The notes: generated by a model not told the origin, from the letters alone. DNA of 64,000 nucleotides from Burkholderiales bacterium RIFCSPHIGHO2_01_FULL_63_240 (GCA_001770725.1 MERU01000010.1:62001-126000); one strand, 5' to 3'; shown: positions 1-10,095, counted from the first letter of the stretch. Numbers and translations are program-made.

Positions 1-620
1 GAGCGGTCACCGCCAATGGCACCGGTGTCGGCGGCCACGGCGCGAAAGCGCAGGCCCAGTCGCTCGAAGATGCGGGTGTAGGCCGCGTACATGGCGTCGT
101 AGGTCTTGCCAGCGCCGTCCACGTCGCGGTCGAAGGAGTAGGCGTCCTTCATCGTGAACTCGCGGCCACGCATCACGCCAAAGCGCGGGCGGCGCTCGTC
201 GCGGAACTTGGTCTGGATCTGGTAGAAGTTCTTGGGCAGCTGGCGGTAGCTGCGCAGCTCCTGGCGCGCGATGTCGGTGATGACTTCCTCGGCGGTCGGC
301 TGGATCACGAAGTCGCGGCCGTGGCGGTCCTTGAAGCGCAGCAGCTCGTCGCCCATCTTCTCGAAACGGCCCGTTTCTTGCCACAGCTCGGCAGGCTGCA
401 CCACGGGCATCACCAGCTCGACGCAACCGGCCTTGTTCAGCTCCTCGCGGATGATGTTCTCGACCTTGCGGATGCTGCGCAGGCCCATGGGCATGTAGTT
501 GTACAGACCCGCTCCCAGCTTCTTGATCAGGCCCGCGCGCATCATCAGCTTGTGGCTGACGATCTCGGCATCAGCCGGGGCTTCTTTCAGGGTGGAGATG
601 AAGAACTGAGAGGCTTTCAT
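1..620 (-). CDS. proS: Prolyl-tRNA synthetase, N-terminal part (cut by window edge)
   Basis: Charges tRNA-Pro with proline in the cytoplasm. The reading frame is open to the left edge, so only about the first 206 residues are here. It starts [15 protein letters not shown] and continues through the class II synthetase region, with a typical ProS stretch [11 protein letters not shown] (motif 1 area) and [10 protein letters not shown]; both are characteristic of the bacterial (long) ProS type, which carries an editing insertion further on. The ATG lies at 618-620 on the minus strand. The gene is divergent from rppH, a neighbour pairing common in betaproteobacteria. Identification is by strong family resemblance; the C-terminal anticodon-binding domain cannot be seen. 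Confidence 0.95.
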   Translation of the reverse strand, partial: MKASQFFISTLKEAPADAEIVSHKLMMRAGLIKKLGAGLYNYMPMGLRSIRKVENIIREELNKAGCVELVMPVVQPAELWQETGRFEKMGDELLRFKDRHGRDFVIQPTAEEVITDIARQELRSYRQLPKNFYQIQTKFRDERRPRFGVMRGREFTMKDAYSFDRDVDGAGKTYDAMYAAYTRIFERLGLRFRAVAADTGAIGGDR

Positions 621-634
621 GGCGGAAAAAAAGA

Positions 635-689
635 GCACCGCTCAGTTGAGGCCTTGACAAACGCCCTAGGCGTTTCGGCTCAGCGGTGC
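635..689. repeat. Nested inverted repeats between proS and rppH
   Basis: An inner palindrome with 7-bp arms (AAACGCC at 659-665, GGCGTTT at 669-675) sits inside an outer pair GCACCGC (635-641) and GCGGTGC (683-689). It fills most of the divergent proS-rppH spacer. It could be a transcription-blocking hairpin or a protein-binding site; a lone TTGACA at 654-659 overlaps it but has no good -10 partner at 17 bp. Confidence 0.5.
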
Positions 690-723
690 AATAATGAAAC
701 CAGTTGAAAATTCGGAGTTGATT

Positions 724-1386
724 ATGCTCGACCGTGAAGGCTTCCGGCCCAACGTCGGCATCATCCTGCTCAACCATCGGAACCAGGTATTTTGGGGCAA
801 ACGCATCCGCACCCATTCCTGGCAGTTCCCGCAGGGCGGCATCAAGCATGGTGAGTCGCCAGAGCAGGCGATGTTCCGCGAACTCCACGAGGAAGTGGGT
901 TTGCTGCCCGAGCACGTGCGCATCGTCGCGCGCACCCGGGACTGGCTCCGCTATGAGGTGCCACAGCACTTCATCCGCAAGGACGCGCGCGGCCACTACA
1001 AGGGCCAAAAGCAGATCTGGTTCCTGCTGCAACTCATGGGTCGCGACTGCGACATGAACCTGCGCGCCAGCACCCACCCCGAGTTCGACGCCTGGCGCTG
1101 GCACGAGTACTGGGTGCCCCTGGAGACGGTCATCGAGTTCAAGCGAGACGTCTACCAGCTCGCCTTGTCCGAACTCGCACGCTTTCTGCCCAAGCCGCAG
1201 AGCGGCGGCGGTGGTGCTGGCAACCGTTACCTGCGCGGCAACATGCGGGGCGCCCACGGTGGCCGGGTGGACGGCGAGGACGGAGGCGAGGGTGCCCAGG
1301 ACCCATGGCCGCATGCCGACAGCACCAGCGAAGCCGAGTCGCCGCACGCCTCGCTGGCGCGGCTGAGCCCGGTCGCAGCCAAGTAA
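724..1386 (+). CDS. rppH: RNA pyrophosphohydrolase RppH
   Basis: Removes pyrophosphate from the 5' end of mRNAs, which starts 5'-dependent decay. The 220-residue product begins [17 protein letters not shown], the usual RppH N-terminus, and holds a full Nudix box (about residues 40-62, [20 protein letters not shown] followed by VGL) with the catalytic glutamates of REXXEE. The core domain ends near residue 160; a low-complexity Gly/Ala-rich tail follows, as in other Burkholderiales. An upstream in-frame ATG at 694 would add 10 residues, but GGAG at 714-717 sits correctly for the 724 start, which also matches the family. A strong terminator follows at 1415. Confidence 0.95.
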   Translation: MLDREGFRPNVGIILLNHRNQVFWGKRIRTHSWQFPQGGIKHGESPEQAMFRELHEEVGLLPEHVRIVARTRDWLRYEVPQHFIRKDARGHYKGQKQIWFLLQLMGRDCDMNLRASTHPEFDAWRWHEYWVPLETVIEFKRDVYQLALSELARFLPKPQSGGGGAGNRYLRGNMRGAHGGRVDGEDGGEGAQDPWPHADSTSEAESPHASLARLSPVAAK

Positions 1387-1414
1387 GCCCGCCGCGGCAC
1401 TGCACCACCCGATC

Positions 1415-1446
1415 AAACAGGCCCCGGCAGCGGCCTGTTTGCTTTG
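1415..1446 (+). terminator. Rho-independent terminator after rppH
   Basis: A perfect 9-bp stem, AAACAGGCC (1415-1423) and GGCCTGTTT (1432-1440), encloses an 8-nt loop and runs into TTTGCTTT. The A-rich 5' arm means it could also work on the other strand, but only rppH ends here. Confidence 0.85.
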
Positions 1447-1553
1447 GTCAGCCAACCGCGCGCACCCCTGCATTACCCCAGCAAATCAGACGGACATTCA
1501 ACCTTTTGAACGAGTGACCGAAAAGCCAAGGACATTCCCAAAGGGGTTGCCCC

Positions 1554-2365
1554 ATGTCCAATGCTCACTTTCGCCTTGCCCAAACCTTGCTGACCACCGG
1601 CCTGCTGGCCATGTGCGCGTTCTCTGCCCGCGCCGAGGAAGAGCCCCTGGCCACCGACCGCCCGGACTTCGTGGAGTCCAGCGACGTGGTCGGCGCAGGC
1701 CGCTTCCAGATCGAAACCAGCGTGGCGTTCGAGCGCAGCAAGGTGGACGGCACCCGCGAGAAGCTCCGCGCCACACCCACCCTGCTGCGCATCGGCATCG
1801 GCGACACCCTGGAAGCCGCATCGAAACCGATGGCGCGCTGTACCTGCGCAGCACCGACGAAACCGGCCTGACCACGCGCGACCGGGGTCGCGCGGACATC
1901 GCGCTGGGCCTGAAATGGCACACACATGACGGCGACGAGGCCACCGGTCGCCCTGGCATCGGCTGGCTGCTGCACGTGGACACCGACAGCGGCTCGCGGG
2001 CATTCCGCGGCAAGGGCTGGCGCCCTTCCCTGCGCATGGTCGCCGAATGGGACCTGCCAGGCGGACACTCGCTGGGCGTGATGCCTGGCGTCTTCGTCGA
2101 ACATGACGAGGCCGGCCGGCGCTACACAGGCGGCATCGCGGCCGTGGTGGTGGGCAAGTCCTTCACCGAGCGGCTGCGTGGCTTTGCCGAGCTGTCCGGA
2201 CAACAACTGACCAGTCGACGCCATGGCGGCAACGTCGTCACCGGTGACATCGGTCTGGCCTACCTGCTGACCAATTCGGTGCAGATCGACACCGCCGCGG
2301 CCTGGGGCCTGAGCAAGGCCGCACCCGATTTCGGCTGGACGGTCGGTCTGTCCGTGCGCTTTTGA
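1554..2365 (+). pseudogene. Transporter of the phenol-degradation MetA-like family, interrupted by a frameshift
   Basis: The start codes for a signal peptide (MSNAHFRLAQTLLTTGLLAMCAFSARA) and then LATDRPDFVESSDVVGAGR, typical of small outer-membrane beta-barrel proteins annotated as Phenol_MetA_deg-type transporters. This frame stops at 1871, but the continuing protein (RIETDGALYLRSTDETGL to GWTVGLSVRF at 2365) is in another frame. The two join at about 1812-1820, where GAAGCCGCATC would read correctly as GAAGCCCGCATC, so one C appears lost from a short C run. The complete product would be about 270 residues. It may be a real inactivating mutation or a sequencing error; both halves look otherwise intact. 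The ATG is preceded by AAAGGGGTTG. Confidence 0.75.
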
Positions 2366-2383
2366 CCCGGAGGGCCCCGCACC

Positions 2384-3916
2384 ATGAAGCTGCGCACCCA
2401 GATCATCGCCTTCGGCCTGGCCGGGGCATCGGCCGCCGCGCTGGTGGGCGGCATCGGCCTGTTCGCCTCGACCCGCCTGGGCGGCGCCATCGACAGCGCG
2501 ATCCTGTCGAGCCAGGCCCTGCAAGCAAGCCAGGAGGCCGACATGATGCACGACGCCGTGCGCGGCGATGGGCAGCTGGCGCTGTTCGGGGCCCTGCAAA
2601 ACAGCCCCGAGCGCATCGAGGAAGCGGCCAAGGGCCTGAATGATCACGCCAAGACCTTCAACGACGCCCTGGCGCGGCTGGATGCCCTGCCGCTGGCCGA
2701 CGAAAGCCGCGCCGCGCTGCACAAGTCCAAGCCGCTGGTGCAGAAGTACCTCGAGACCGCGGACCGGCTGGTCAAGGCAGCGCGCACCGACCAGGCCTCG
2801 GCCGAGCAGATGGTGCCAGCGCTGCAAGCCGCCTTCAGCGAACTGGAAACGGAGATGGCCGCGCTGTCCGACACCATCGAGAAGCATGGCGACGCGCTCA
2901 ACGAGCAGGCCCAGTCGAGCGTGACCGCGACGCAGGCGGCCATCGGCATCGCACTGGCCCTGGCCACGGCGGCGATGGTGGTGCTGGCCCTGTGGCTGGC
3001 ACGTCGCATGACCGAGCCGATGGCGCACGCGGTGAGCGTGGCGGACCGGCTGGCGCAGGGCGACCTGACCGCGCGGGTGCACCCTGGCGGCAACGACGAG
3101 ACCATGCAACTGCTGCAGTCGATGCAGAGCATGCAGCGCAGCTTCTCGGGCATCGTGCGCGAGGTCAAGCACAACGCCGACGGCGTGGCCACGGCCAGCG
3201 CCGAGATCGCCCAGGGCAACAACGACCTGTCGGTGCGCACCGAGCAACAGGCCAGCTCGCTGGAGCAGACCGCTTCGTCCATGGAGGAGCTGGGGGCCAC
3301 CGTCCGGCAGAACGCCGACAACGCCCGTCAGGCCAACCAACTGGCCATGAGCGCCTCGAGCGTTGCCGTCCGCGGCGGCGAGGTGGTGGCCCAGGTGGTC
3401 GACACGATGAAGGGCATCAACGAGTCTTCGCGCAAGATCGCCGACATCATCAGCGTGATCGACGGCATCGCCTTCCAGACCAACATCCTGGCGCTGAACG
3501 CGGCCGTTGAAGCGGCACGCGCTGGTGAACAGGGTCGGGGCTTCGCGGTGGTGGCCAGCGAGGTGCGCAGCCTGGCAGGTCGCTCGGCCGGTGCGGCCAA
3601 GGAAATCAAGGAGCTGATCGGCACCAGCGTGGAACGCGTGGCCCAGGGCTCGGCCCTGGTGGATCAGGCTGGCACCACGATGAGCGAGGTGGTCAGCGCC
3701 ATCCAGCGCGTGACCGACATCGTCGGCGAGATCAGCTCGGCAAGCACCGAGCAGGCATCGGGCGTCGCCGCCGTGGGCGAAGCCGTCACCCAGATGGACC
3801 GGAGCACCCAACAGAACGCAGCGCTGGTCGAACAAAGTGCAGCGGCCGCCGAAAGCCTGCGCCAGCAGGCGGACACGCTGGTGCAGGCCGTGGCGGCCTT
3901 CAGGCTCGACGCTTGA
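2384..3916 (+). CDS. Methyl-accepting chemotaxis protein
   Basis: Inner-membrane chemoreceptor of 510 residues that signals through CheW and CheA to the flagellar motor. Layout: N-terminal membrane helix (about 8-30), periplasmic four-helix ligand domain (about 31-183), second membrane helix (about 184-206), HAMP linker (207-260) and a long coiled-coil signalling domain. The conserved hairpin tip is present at about residues 360-395 ([20 protein letters not shown], then [12 protein letters not shown]). Methylation-region glutamines and glutamates occur in the [20 protein letters not shown] block. There is no C-terminal pentapeptide for CheR/CheB tethering (ends AFRLDA). The ligand cannot be predicted. 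It starts 18 bp after the frameshifted transporter, so both may be one transcript. Confidence 0.95.
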   Translation: MKLRTQIIAFGLAGASAAALVGGIGLFASTRLGGAIDSAILSSQALQASQEADMMHDAVRGDGQLALFGALQNSPERIEEAAKGLNDHAKTFNDALARLDALPLADESRAALHKSKPLVQKYLETADRLVKAARTDQASAEQMVPALQAAFSELETEMAALSDTIEKHGDALNEQAQSSVTATQAAIGIALALATAAMVVLALWLARRMTEPMAHAVSVADRLAQGDLTARVHPGGNDETMQLLQSMQSMQRSFSGIVREVKHNADGVATASAEIAQGNNDLSVRTEQQASSLEQTASSMEELGATVRQNADNARQANQLAMSASSVAVRGGEVVAQVVDTMKGINESSRKIADIISVIDGIAFQTNILALNAAVEAARAGEQGRGFAVVASEVRSLAGRSAGAAKEIKELIGTSVERVAQGSALVDQAGTTMSEVVSAIQRVTDIVGEISSASTEQASGVAAVGEAVTQMDRSTQQNAALVEQSAAAAESLRQQADTLVQAVAAFRLDA

Positions 3917-3920
3917 AGCA

Positions 3921-3938
3921 GGGCGGCATCAGCCGCCC
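3921..3938. terminator. Hairpin between convergent genes
   Basis: GGGCGGC-ATCA-GCCGCCC forms a perfect 7-bp stem between the chemoreceptor stop and the convergent solute-binding protein stop. No run of T follows on either strand, so it may be a weak or Rho-assisted terminator. Confidence 0.45.
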
Positions 3939-3945
3939 CTTGGCA

Positions 3946-5013
3946 TCAATCGATCTCGGTCTTGGTCACGCACTCGGCGTCGCCAGGGTTGATGCCGCAA
4001 CGCACGCGCTTGATGATGTTCAGGCCTTGCTTGTTGTAGTGGCCGGCCTTGGCGATGTCGATGCGCGACTCGCGGAACATGATCACGTACTTCGGCACCG
4101 ACTCTGCGGGCAACTCGTCCCAGTACTGCGCCGGGATGCCGGCTTCGGCGGTCTTGATCAGCTTGAGGGCGTGGTCGAACTTGGTCAGCCAGTACTCGCG
4201 CGAGACCTGGCCGAAGCCTTCGGGGAACTTGCTGCGGTTGATGACCATCTGCACGGTCGGGATCATCAGGGGCAGCTTGCCGATGCCACCGGTCTTGCCC
4301 AGGCCCTTGTGCAATTCGAAGGGCTTGAAGGCCACGGCCGGCAAGGTCACCATGTCGACGTTGCCATTGTTGAACTTCGGACCGATGTTGGTCACGTCGA
4401 CCGACACGGGCTGAGCGCCGATGCGCTGGATCATCACGCTCTGGGCCTTGTCGTAGTCGAAGGCCGCGATCTTCTTGCCCGACAGGGCCTCGACCGAGTT
4501 GATCTTGCGGTCACGCACCATCGGGTAGGCGGCGCCCAGCGGGAAGATGCCGGCGACTTCGTAGTTGCCTTCGACCATCAGCTTGGCGGCCTTGGGGTCG
4601 GCAAAGACCTGGATGACCTTGCGCACGACCTCGTAGGAAGCGTCGATGTCGACCTTGCCTCCCTTGACGACGGTGGTCGAGCCGATGGAGTCGATCGAGG
4701 TCGAGACCTGGTTGAACTGACGCAGGCGCAGCGCCGTGGAGATGACCGCGTCGCACTGGCTGGCGCGGAAGTCTTCGACCGCCACGCGTTCGTCCACGTA
4801 GCTCTTGAGTTCGATGTCCACCTTCTGCTTTTGCATCGAGATGGCGTAGTCGGTGGCCTGGGCGTAGACATCACCGGTCTTGCCGGCGACGTCCCAGACG
4901 CAGACCAGGGTCTTGGCCTGTGCTGCCGGGGCGATGGCCAGGGCGGCGACGGTGGCAGATGCAGCCAGGGCCAGGGGCTTGAGATGCGAGAAAGCGCGAG
5001 AGAACAAAGACAT
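3946..5013 (-). CDS. Putative periplasmic solute-binding protein (AdeT/DUF6091 type)
   Basis: A 355-residue secreted protein with a clear Sec signal peptide (hydrophobic stretch LALAASATVAALAIAPAAQA, cleavage after residue 33). The mature part starts KTLVCVWDVAGKTGDVYAQA and resembles the group annotated as putative solute-binding proteins (some called AdeT) with a TRAP-receptor-like fold. Start choice: ATG at 5011-5013 has GGAG nine bases upstream and gives a proper signal peptide; longer frames upstream do not. No membrane permease lies next to it, so its transport partner is unknown. The substrate cannot be inferred. Confidence 0.8.
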   Translation of the reverse strand: MSLFSRAFSHLKPLALAASATVAALAIAPAAQAKTLVCVWDVAGKTGDVYAQATDYAISMQKQKVDIELKSYVDERVAVEDFRASQCDAVISTALRLRQFNQVSTSIDSIGSTTVVKGGKVDIDASYEVVRKVIQVFADPKAAKLMVEGNYEVAGIFPLGAAYPMVRDRKINSVEALSGKKIAAFDYDKAQSVMIQRIGAQPVSVDVTNIGPKFNNGNVDMVTLPAVAFKPFELHKGLGKTGGIGKLPLMIPTVQMVINRSKFPEGFGQVSREYWLTKFDHALKLIKTAEAGIPAQYWDELPAESVPKYVIMFRESRIDIAKAGHYNKQGLNIIKRVRCGINPGDAECVTKTEID

Positions 5014-5209
5014 GGAACAGGACTCCAAGGTGGGGTCGGAAACCGATCGGGTACAGCGTTGTAACGCCCCGCGTGGGGGTGTGTCCGACAGTGACAACCC
5101 TTGGTCCATCCTTCTGGGGGAACCGGGCGTCTCGTGCAGCACCCAAATATCATGCCGCCAATTCAACCCTGGATATGTCACAACACGAAAAGTGACCACC
5201 GCCTGGATC

Positions 5210-5234
5210 AAAAAGGGTGGCGCCCCCCTCACCC
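5210..5234 (-). terminator. Terminator after proB
   Basis: On the minus strand GGGTG and CACCC pair across a 10-nt G-rich loop and are followed by TTTTT. It lies about 40 bp beyond the proB stop and should end the rpmA/obg/proB transcript. The remaining spacer up to the solute-binding gene (5014-5209) holds no clear ORF. Confidence 0.6.
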
Positions 5235-5275
5235 ACAGGTTGGGGGTAACCCTGAATCCCGCCTGACGCGAGCGG

Positions 5276-6394
5276 TCAAGCCAGGACGAGGTTGTCCCGG
5301 TGGATGATTTCGGCCTCGTTGACGAAACCCAGGCGGGCCTCGATCTCGGCCGACGGCCGGCGCACCAGCAGGCGCGCTTCGGAGCTGGCGTAGTTGGCCA
5401 AGCCGCGGGCGATGTCCTCGCCTCGCAGGTTGCGCACGGCGATCACGTCGCCGCGGTGGAACTCGCCCAGCACCTCGACCATGCCGATGGGCAGCAGGCT
5501 GGCGCCGCCTTCGAGCAGGCGCGTGGCCGCGCCTTCGTCCACCACCACGGCGCCGCGCAGCTGCAGGTGGTCGGCCATCCATTGCTTGCGGGCGGTGATC
5601 TTCTGGGTGGCCGCCAGGAAGAGCGAGCCAATGGACTCACCCTGCGACAGGCGCAGGAGCACGTCCTTCTCCCGGCCCCAGGCGATGACGGTGGACGCAC
5701 CGCTGCGGGCGGCGCGCTTGGCCGCCAGCACCTTGGTGATCATGCCGCCGGTGCCCACGCTGGAGCCGGCACCACCGGCCATGCGCTCGAGCTCCGGGTC
5801 ACCCGCGGTGCAGACGTCGATGAAGCGGGCGGCCGGGTCCTTGCGCGGGTCGGCGCTGTACAGGCCCTTCTGGTCGGTGAGGATGACCAGGGCGTCGGCT
5901 TCGACCAGGTTGGCAACGAGGGCGCCCAGGGTGTCGTTGTCGCCGAACTTGATCTCGTCGGTGACGACGGTGTCGTTCTCGTTGATGACCGGCACCACCT
6001 GGTGCGACAGCAGCGTCAGCAGGGTGGTGCGCGCGTTGAGGTAGCGCTCGCGGTCGGCCAGGTCGGCGTGGGTGAGCAGCACCTGTGCGCTGCCCATGCC
6101 GTGCGATCGCAGCTGCGTCTCGTACATCTGGGCCAGGCCCATCTGGCCAACAGCGGCGGCGGCCTGCAGCTCGTGCAGCTCCTTCGGGCGGCTGGTCCAG
6201 CCCAGGCGCTTCATGCCTTCGGCGATGGCACCGCTGGAGACCATGATGACCTCGCGGCCGTCGGCGGCCAGCGCGGCCATCTGGCGGCACCAGTTGCCAA
6301 TGGCCTCGGCGTCGACGCCCTTGCCTTCGTTCGTGACCAGGCTGGAGCCCACCTTCACGACGATGCGGCGGGCGTGCTTCAGGATCTCGTTCAT
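5276..6394 (-). CDS. proB: Glutamate 5-kinase
   Basis: First enzyme of proline synthesis; phosphorylates glutamate using ATP. The 372-residue protein has the amino-acid kinase domain (about 8-265; [13 protein letters not shown] near the start, [11 protein letters not shown] in the middle, [14 protein letters not shown]) and a C-terminal PUA domain (about 280-372) as in full-length enterobacterial ProB. The PUA domain is often linked to proline feedback inhibition. Its ATG overlaps the obg stop codon (ATGA), so translation is coupled to obg, the usual betaproteobacterial order. Confidence 0.97.
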   Translation of the reverse strand: MNEILKHARRIVVKVGSSLVTNEGKGVDAEAIGNWCRQMAALAADGREVIMVSSGAIAEGMKRLGWTSRPKELHELQAAAAVGQMGLAQMYETQLRSHGMGSAQVLLTHADLADRERYLNARTTLLTLLSHQVVPVINENDTVVTDEIKFGDNDTLGALVANLVEADALVILTDQKGLYSADPRKDPAARFIDVCTAGDPELERMAGGAGSSVGTGGMITKVLAAKRAARSGASTVIAWGREKDVLLRLSQGESIGSLFLAATQKITARKQWMADHLQLRGAVVVDEGAATRLLEGGASLLPIGMVEVLGEFHRGDVIAVRNLRGEDIARGLANYASSEARLLVRRPSAEIEARLGFVNEAEIIHRDNLVLA

Positions 6395-7827
6395 GCGCGC
6401 TTGGCCTTCTTCGCCGGTGCAGCCTTCTTCGCCGGTGCGGCCTTCTTCGCGGGCGCAGCCTTCTTCGCAGGCGCGGCCTTCTTCGCAGGTGCAGCCTTCT
6501 TAGCGGGCGCGGCCTTCTTCGCAGGTGCGGCCTTCTTCGCAGGTGCGGCCTTCTTCGCGGGCGCAGCCTTCTTCGCAGGCGCAGCCTTCTTCGCAGGCGC
6601 GGCCTTCTTCACAGGTGCGGCCTTCTTCGCCGGTGCAGCCCTCTTCGCAGGCGCGGCCTTCTTCGCAGGTGCGGCCTTCTTCTTGGCCACGGCCTTCGGC
6701 TTGACGAGGGCCTCGATGTCGGCGTCGTACTTCACGCCGTGCTGGGCCAGCAGGTCGGCACCGGTCGGCAGCGACGCCTCGACGTCAAAGCGCACGTCGG
6801 TCTCTTCGTGGTGCTCCTGCATGCTGGCAACGTGCTGGTAGATGGTCTGCACCAGCTTCTCGCAGCCTTCACGCGTGAGCGCCGAGATCTGGAAGACAGG
6901 GCCCTTCCAGCCATAGCGGCGCACGAAGTCCACCACGCGCCCGACGCGCTCCTCTTCGGGGATCATGTCCAGCTTGTTGAGCACCAGCCAGCGCGGCTTG
7001 TTGTAGAGCTCTTCGTCGTAGATCTTGAGTTCGTTGACGATGGCTCGGGCCTGCTTGACCGGGTCGACGTCGTCGTCGAACGGCGCCAGGTCGACCACGT
7101 GCAGCAGCACGCGGGTGCGCTGCAGGTGGCGCAGGAACAGGTGACCCAGGCCGGCGCCCTCCGATGCACCCTCGATCAGGCCAGGGATGTCGGCGACGAC
7201 GAAGCTCTTCTCAGGGCCGACGCGCACCACGCCCAGGTTGGGGTGCAGCGTGGTGAAGGGGTAGTCGGCGATCTTCGGGCGGGCATTCGAGATGGCCGTG
7301 ATCAGCGTGGACTTGCCGGCGTTGGGCATGCCCAAGAGGCCCACATCGGCCAGCACGCGCAACTCCAGCTTGAGCTTGAAGAGCTCGCCGGGCCAGCCCA
7401 GCGTCTTCTTGCGCGGGGCGCGGTTGGTCGCCGTCTTGTAGTGCAGGTTGCCGAAACCGCCGTCGCCACCCTTGGCCAGCAGGCGCTTTTCACCGTGCTC
7501 GAGCAGCTCCATCATGATGTCGCCGGTCTCGGCATTGCGGATGATGGTGCCCACCGGCATGCGCAGGGTGATGTCCGGGCCGGCCGCGCCGAACTGGTCG
7601 GAGCCACGCCCCTGCTCGCCGTTGCGCGCCTCGTGGCGGCGGGCGTAGCGGTAGTCGATCAGGGTGTTGATGTTGCGGTCGGCCTCGACGTAGACGTGGC
7701 CACCGCGCCCGCCGTTGCCCCCGTTGGGGCCGCCGAAGGGGATGAACTTTTCGCGACGGAAGCTGATGCAACCGCTGCCACCGTTGCCGGCGGCCACATC
7801 AATGGTGGCTTCATCGACGAATTTCAT
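6391..7827 (-). CDS. obg: GTPase Obg with a long Lys/Ala/Pro repeat tail
   Basis: Essential ribosome-associated GTPase for 50S assembly and stress control. Residues 1-158 form the glycine-rich OBG fold (starts [20 protein letters not shown]); the G domain carries G1 GMPNAGKST (about 166-174), G3 DIPGLIEGA and G4 NKLD. After about residue 384 the C-terminal domain is replaced or extended by about 15 copies of a six-residue AAPAKK unit ending AKKAKRA, so the protein is 478 residues instead of the roughly 365 usual for the family in related bacteria. The tail is strongly basic and resembles histone H1-like or AlgP-like domains, suggesting RNA or DNA binding. The ATG at 7825-7827 gives the standard N-terminus. 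Confidence 0.96.
   Translation of the reverse strand: MKFVDEATIDVAAGNGGSGCISFRREKFIPFGGPNGGNGGRGGHVYVEADRNINTLIDYRYARRHEARNGEQGRGSDQFGAAGPDITLRMPVGTIIRNAETGDIMMELLEHGEKRLLAKGGDGGFGNLHYKTATNRAPRKKTLGWPGELFKLKLELRVLADVGLLGMPNAGKSTLITAISNARPKIADYPFTTLHPNLGVVRVGPEKSFVVADIPGLIEGASEGAGLGHLFLRHLQRTRVLLHVVDLAPFDDDVDPVKQARAIVNELKIYDEELYNKPRWLVLNKLDMIPEEERVGRVVDFVRRYGWKGPVFQISALTREGCEKLVQTIYQHVASMQEHHEETDVRFDVEASLPTGADLLAQHGVKYDADIEALVKPKAVAKKKAAPAKKAAPAKRAAPAKKAAPVKKAAPAKKAAPAKKAAPAKKAAPAKKAAPAKKAAPAKKAAPAKKAAPAKKAAPAKKAAPAKKAAPAKKAKRA
6407..6676 (-). repeat. 15 tandem 18-bp units inside obg
   Basis: Fifteen imperfect, in-frame copies of an 18-bp unit (TTCTTCGCAGGCGCGGCC on the plus strand) code for the AAPAKK repeat. 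Units differ mainly at third codon positions; one unit each carries TTCTTAGCG, TTCTTCACA and CTCTTC variants. Such an array can expand or shrink by slippage without breaking the frame. Confidence 0.95.
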
Positions 7828-7885
7828 GGACGTGTCCTGATCGTTTCGGGTTGGGGTGCGATTATCAGCGCAGCCCGAGAATGAC

Positions 7886-7910
7886 AAAAGCCCCGGCGGA
7901 CCGGGGCTTC
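7886..7910 (-). terminator. Terminator between rpmA and obg
   Basis: On the minus strand GAAGCCCCGG-TCCG-CCGGGGCTTTT is a strong hairpin followed by TTTT. It lies downstream of rpmA and upstream of obg, so it probably attenuates ribosomal-protein transcripts before obg. Confidence 0.7.
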
Positions 7911-7957
7911 GGGGTGTCGCCCGTGCCGCGTGGGCACCAGGCGACAGGGACTGAACA

Positions 7958-8215
7958 TCAGACCGGGGTGACGACCACGGTCTTGCGGTTCAGCGGGCCC
8001 TTCACAGCGAAGGACACGGTGCCATCGACCAGCGCGAACAGGCTGTGGTCGCGGCCGGTGCCGACGTTGGGACCAGCGTGGAAGCGGGTGCCGCGTTGAC
8101 GAACGATGATCGAGCCAGCGGAGATCACTTGACCGCCGTAGACCTTCACACCCAGCATCTTCGGTTGGGAGTCACGGCCGTTCCGCGTGGAACCGCCGCC
8201 TTTTTTCTGTGCCAT
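7958..8215 (-). CDS. rpmA: Ribosomal protein bL27
   Basis: Component of the 50S subunit near the peptidyl transferase centre. The 85-residue protein begins [16 protein letters not shown], the standard L27 N-terminus with no cleavable extension, and contains [21 protein letters not shown] and [13 protein letters not shown]. It follows rplU by 32 bp in the conserved rplU-rpmA-obg order. Confidence 0.98.
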   Translation of the reverse strand: MAQKKGGGSTRNGRDSQPKMLGVKVYGGQVISAGSIIVRQRGTRFHAGPNVGTGRDHSLFALVDGTVSFAVKGPLNRKTVVVTPV

Positions 8216-8247
8216 GGATCTGCTCCTTGGAAGTTAGGCGACCGTGA

Positions 8248-8559
8248 TCAGCCGTTGATCGAGCTGATTTCCAGCTCGGTGAAGTTCTGGCGATGGCCTT
8301 GGCGCTTTTGATAGTGCTTGCGGCGACGCATCTTGAAGATGCGAACCTTGTCGTGGCGACCGTGCGAAACGACGGTTGCCTTCACATTGGCGCCAGCCAC
8401 CAAGGGCGTGCCCACCTTGAGTTCTGCGCCGATGCCGACTGCCAGAACCTGGTCGATCACGATCTCTTGGCCAACGTCCGCAGCAATCTGTTCTACTTTG
8501 ATCTTTTCGCCAGCAGCAACTTTGTATTGCTTGCCGCCGGTTTTTATGACCGCGTACAT
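8248..8559 (-). CDS. rplU: Ribosomal protein bL21
   Basis: 50S subunit protein binding 23S rRNA. It has 103 residues, begins [14 protein letters not shown] and contains [20 protein letters not shown], the C-terminal basic signature of L21. The start has AAAGG a few bases upstream. It is the first gene of the rplU-rpmA block; its promoter should lie in 8560-8687 but no convincing -35/-10 pair was found there. Confidence 0.98.
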   Translation of the reverse strand: MYAVIKTGGKQYKVAAGEKIKVEQIAADVGQEIVIDQVLAVGIGAELKVGTPLVAGANVKATVVSHGRHDKVRIFKMRRRKHYQKRQGHRQNFTELEISSING

Positions 8560-8647
8560 GTTGAGACCTTTCAGGAAAAGAGCTTGAAACTTCGCGCGAT
8601 GTGAAAACCACCTGACGAGTGGCTCACGGCATGCCCCAGCCCAGCGG

Positions 8648-8662
8648 TGACCCTCGAAGGGT
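8648..8662. terminator. Small hairpin upstream of rplU
   Basis: GACCCT-CGA-AGGGTC is a perfect 6-bp stem between the patatin-like gene stop and rplU. There is no T run, so its role as a terminator is uncertain. Confidence 0.35.
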
Positions 8663-8687
8663 CCATCAAAAGGCTTTGACGGGCAAA

Positions 8688-9986
8688 TTACGCGAAGCTC
8701 GCGACTCTACCCTGAGCAGGATCGGCTGTCAAGCCTGGCACATCCAGGTCGCCCCAGGCGCTGGGAGAGCCGTCCGAGCCGCCATCACCGGCGTCCACGC
8801 CCTGCCCCCAGCCGAAGAAGTTCACCACCTCTTCGCGCTTGGCCAGCGCATCGGTGAAGCCCAGGTGGATGAGCTCGCGGGTGAAGGACGACTCGAACAG
8901 CAGGTAGCTGGCCAGCGCCGTGCCCCGTGCGCTGCGGCCTGAGCCGTACACGCCGACCGCGCGCAGCATGGCGCGCACCGCGGGCGGCAGCGCCCACAGG
9001 TGGCGCGCGGCGATGTCGTCGATGCGCTGGCTGGGCGCGATCACGAGGATGTCGACCGGGCGCAGCTGCGTCTGCTCGCGCTGCTCCGGGGTGAGCAGCC
9101 TGAGCGTGCTGTTGACACGTTGCATGCGCTCGATGTCCACGGCCAGCGCGTCCAGGAAGATGCTGGACATGGCGTGACCGGCGATCTGCGCCAGGTTGGG
9201 GTACTCGGTGGCCATGGGCCGCGTTTCCTGCGGCTCGTGCAGGCGGCCCGCACCCACCACGAGGATGCGGTCGGCGCCCAGGTGGATGGCCGGCGAGATC
9301 GGTGCGGCCTGGCGCATGGAGCCGTCACCCAGGTAGTGGGGGCGGCCCTGCACGTCGAGCTTGACGGCCGGAAAGACAAAGGGGATGGCCGACGAGGCCA
9401 TGAGGTGGTCGAGCGTGAGCCGCTCGCGCACGGCCAGGCGCTGCGAACGGGTCCAGGGCTCGATGGGCTCGGCGCTGTCGTAGTAAGTGACGTGCTCGCC
9501 GCTGGTGTAGCTCGAACCCGTGACCGCCACCGCGTCGATGTGGCCCTTGGCCATCAGCTCGGGCAGGCGCTCCATGTCGAACAGGTGCGGCAGCAACTCG
9601 CGCAGGGGCTCGTTGTCGAGCAGCGAGCGCGGGCGGGCACGGCGCCAGCGGGCCACGGCCCAACCCAGCGAGAACAGGGTCAGCCACTTGGCGCCGCTCT
9701 GGATGACGCCGAAGGAGTCGGAGCGATAGACCTGCTCGGTGCGGAAGTCGCGCCAGACCTCGACCATGGCGCGCAGGGCCAGGTCGTAGTGGTCGGCCCG
9801 GCTGGCCAGGGCCATGGCGTTCAAGGCGCCGGCCGAGGTGCCGCAGATGATCCGAAAGGGGCTGGCGCGGCGCTTCTCGCCCGCGTCGCGCCGGATCAGT
9901 TGCAAAGCCTGGAGCACGCCGACCTGGTAGGCGGCGCGTGCGCCCCCACCGGTCAGGATCAGTGCGGTCTTGCCAGGCTTGCTCAT
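8688..9986 (-). CDS. Patatin-like phospholipase (RssA type)
   Basis: Predicted serine acyl hydrolase acting on membrane or storage lipids. The product (432 residues from the ATG at 9984-9986) starts [20 protein letters not shown], the glycine-rich oxyanion region, then has the nucleophile elbow GTSAG in [14 protein letters not shown], and the catalytic aspartate in LGDGSMRQ; Ser and Asp form the dyad. An ATG 72 bp upstream (10058) is possible but adds an unusual Pro/Ala-rich leader; neither start has a clear ribosome site. The C-terminal part is poorly characterised in the family. It is preceded by the LOG-family gene on the same strand. Confidence 0.88.
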   Translation of the reverse strand: MSKPGKTALILTGGGARAAYQVGVLQALQLIRRDAGEKRRASPFRIICGTSAGALNAMALASRADHYDLALRAMVEVWRDFRTEQVYRSDSFGVIQSGAKWLTLFSLGWAVARWRRARPRSLLDNEPLRELLPHLFDMERLPELMAKGHIDAVAVTGSSYTSGEHVTYYDSAEPIEPWTRSQRLAVRERLTLDHLMASSAIPFVFPAVKLDVQGRPHYLGDGSMRQAAPISPAIHLGADRILVVGAGRLHEPQETRPMATEYPNLAQIAGHAMSSIFLDALAVDIERMQRVNSTLRLLTPEQREQTQLRPVDILVIAPSQRIDDIAARHLWALPPAVRAMLRAVGVYGSGRSARGTALASYLLFESSFTRELIHLGFTDALAKREEVVNFFGWGQGVDAGDGGSDGSPSAWGDLDVPGLTADPAQGRVASFA

Positions 9987-10095
9987 GGTCGATGACGGAG
10001 TCGATGCACCTGCCTGCAAGTTAGCAGGATCGTGCGGGCGGGGTGCGCTTGTGGTCATCGTTGGGCACCAGAAAGCGGCAATCCTTGGCAGCGCC

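Noticed and set aside
1565-3835. Long open frame antisense to the transporter and chemoreceptor genes
   Set aside because: High GC produces long antisense frames; the plus-strand products have clear domains, while this frame has no recognisable family or ribosome site.
6407-6676. Regularly spaced repeat that might look like a CRISPR array
   Set aside because: The units are contiguous 18-bp copies with no spacers, in frame within obg, coding AAPAKK.
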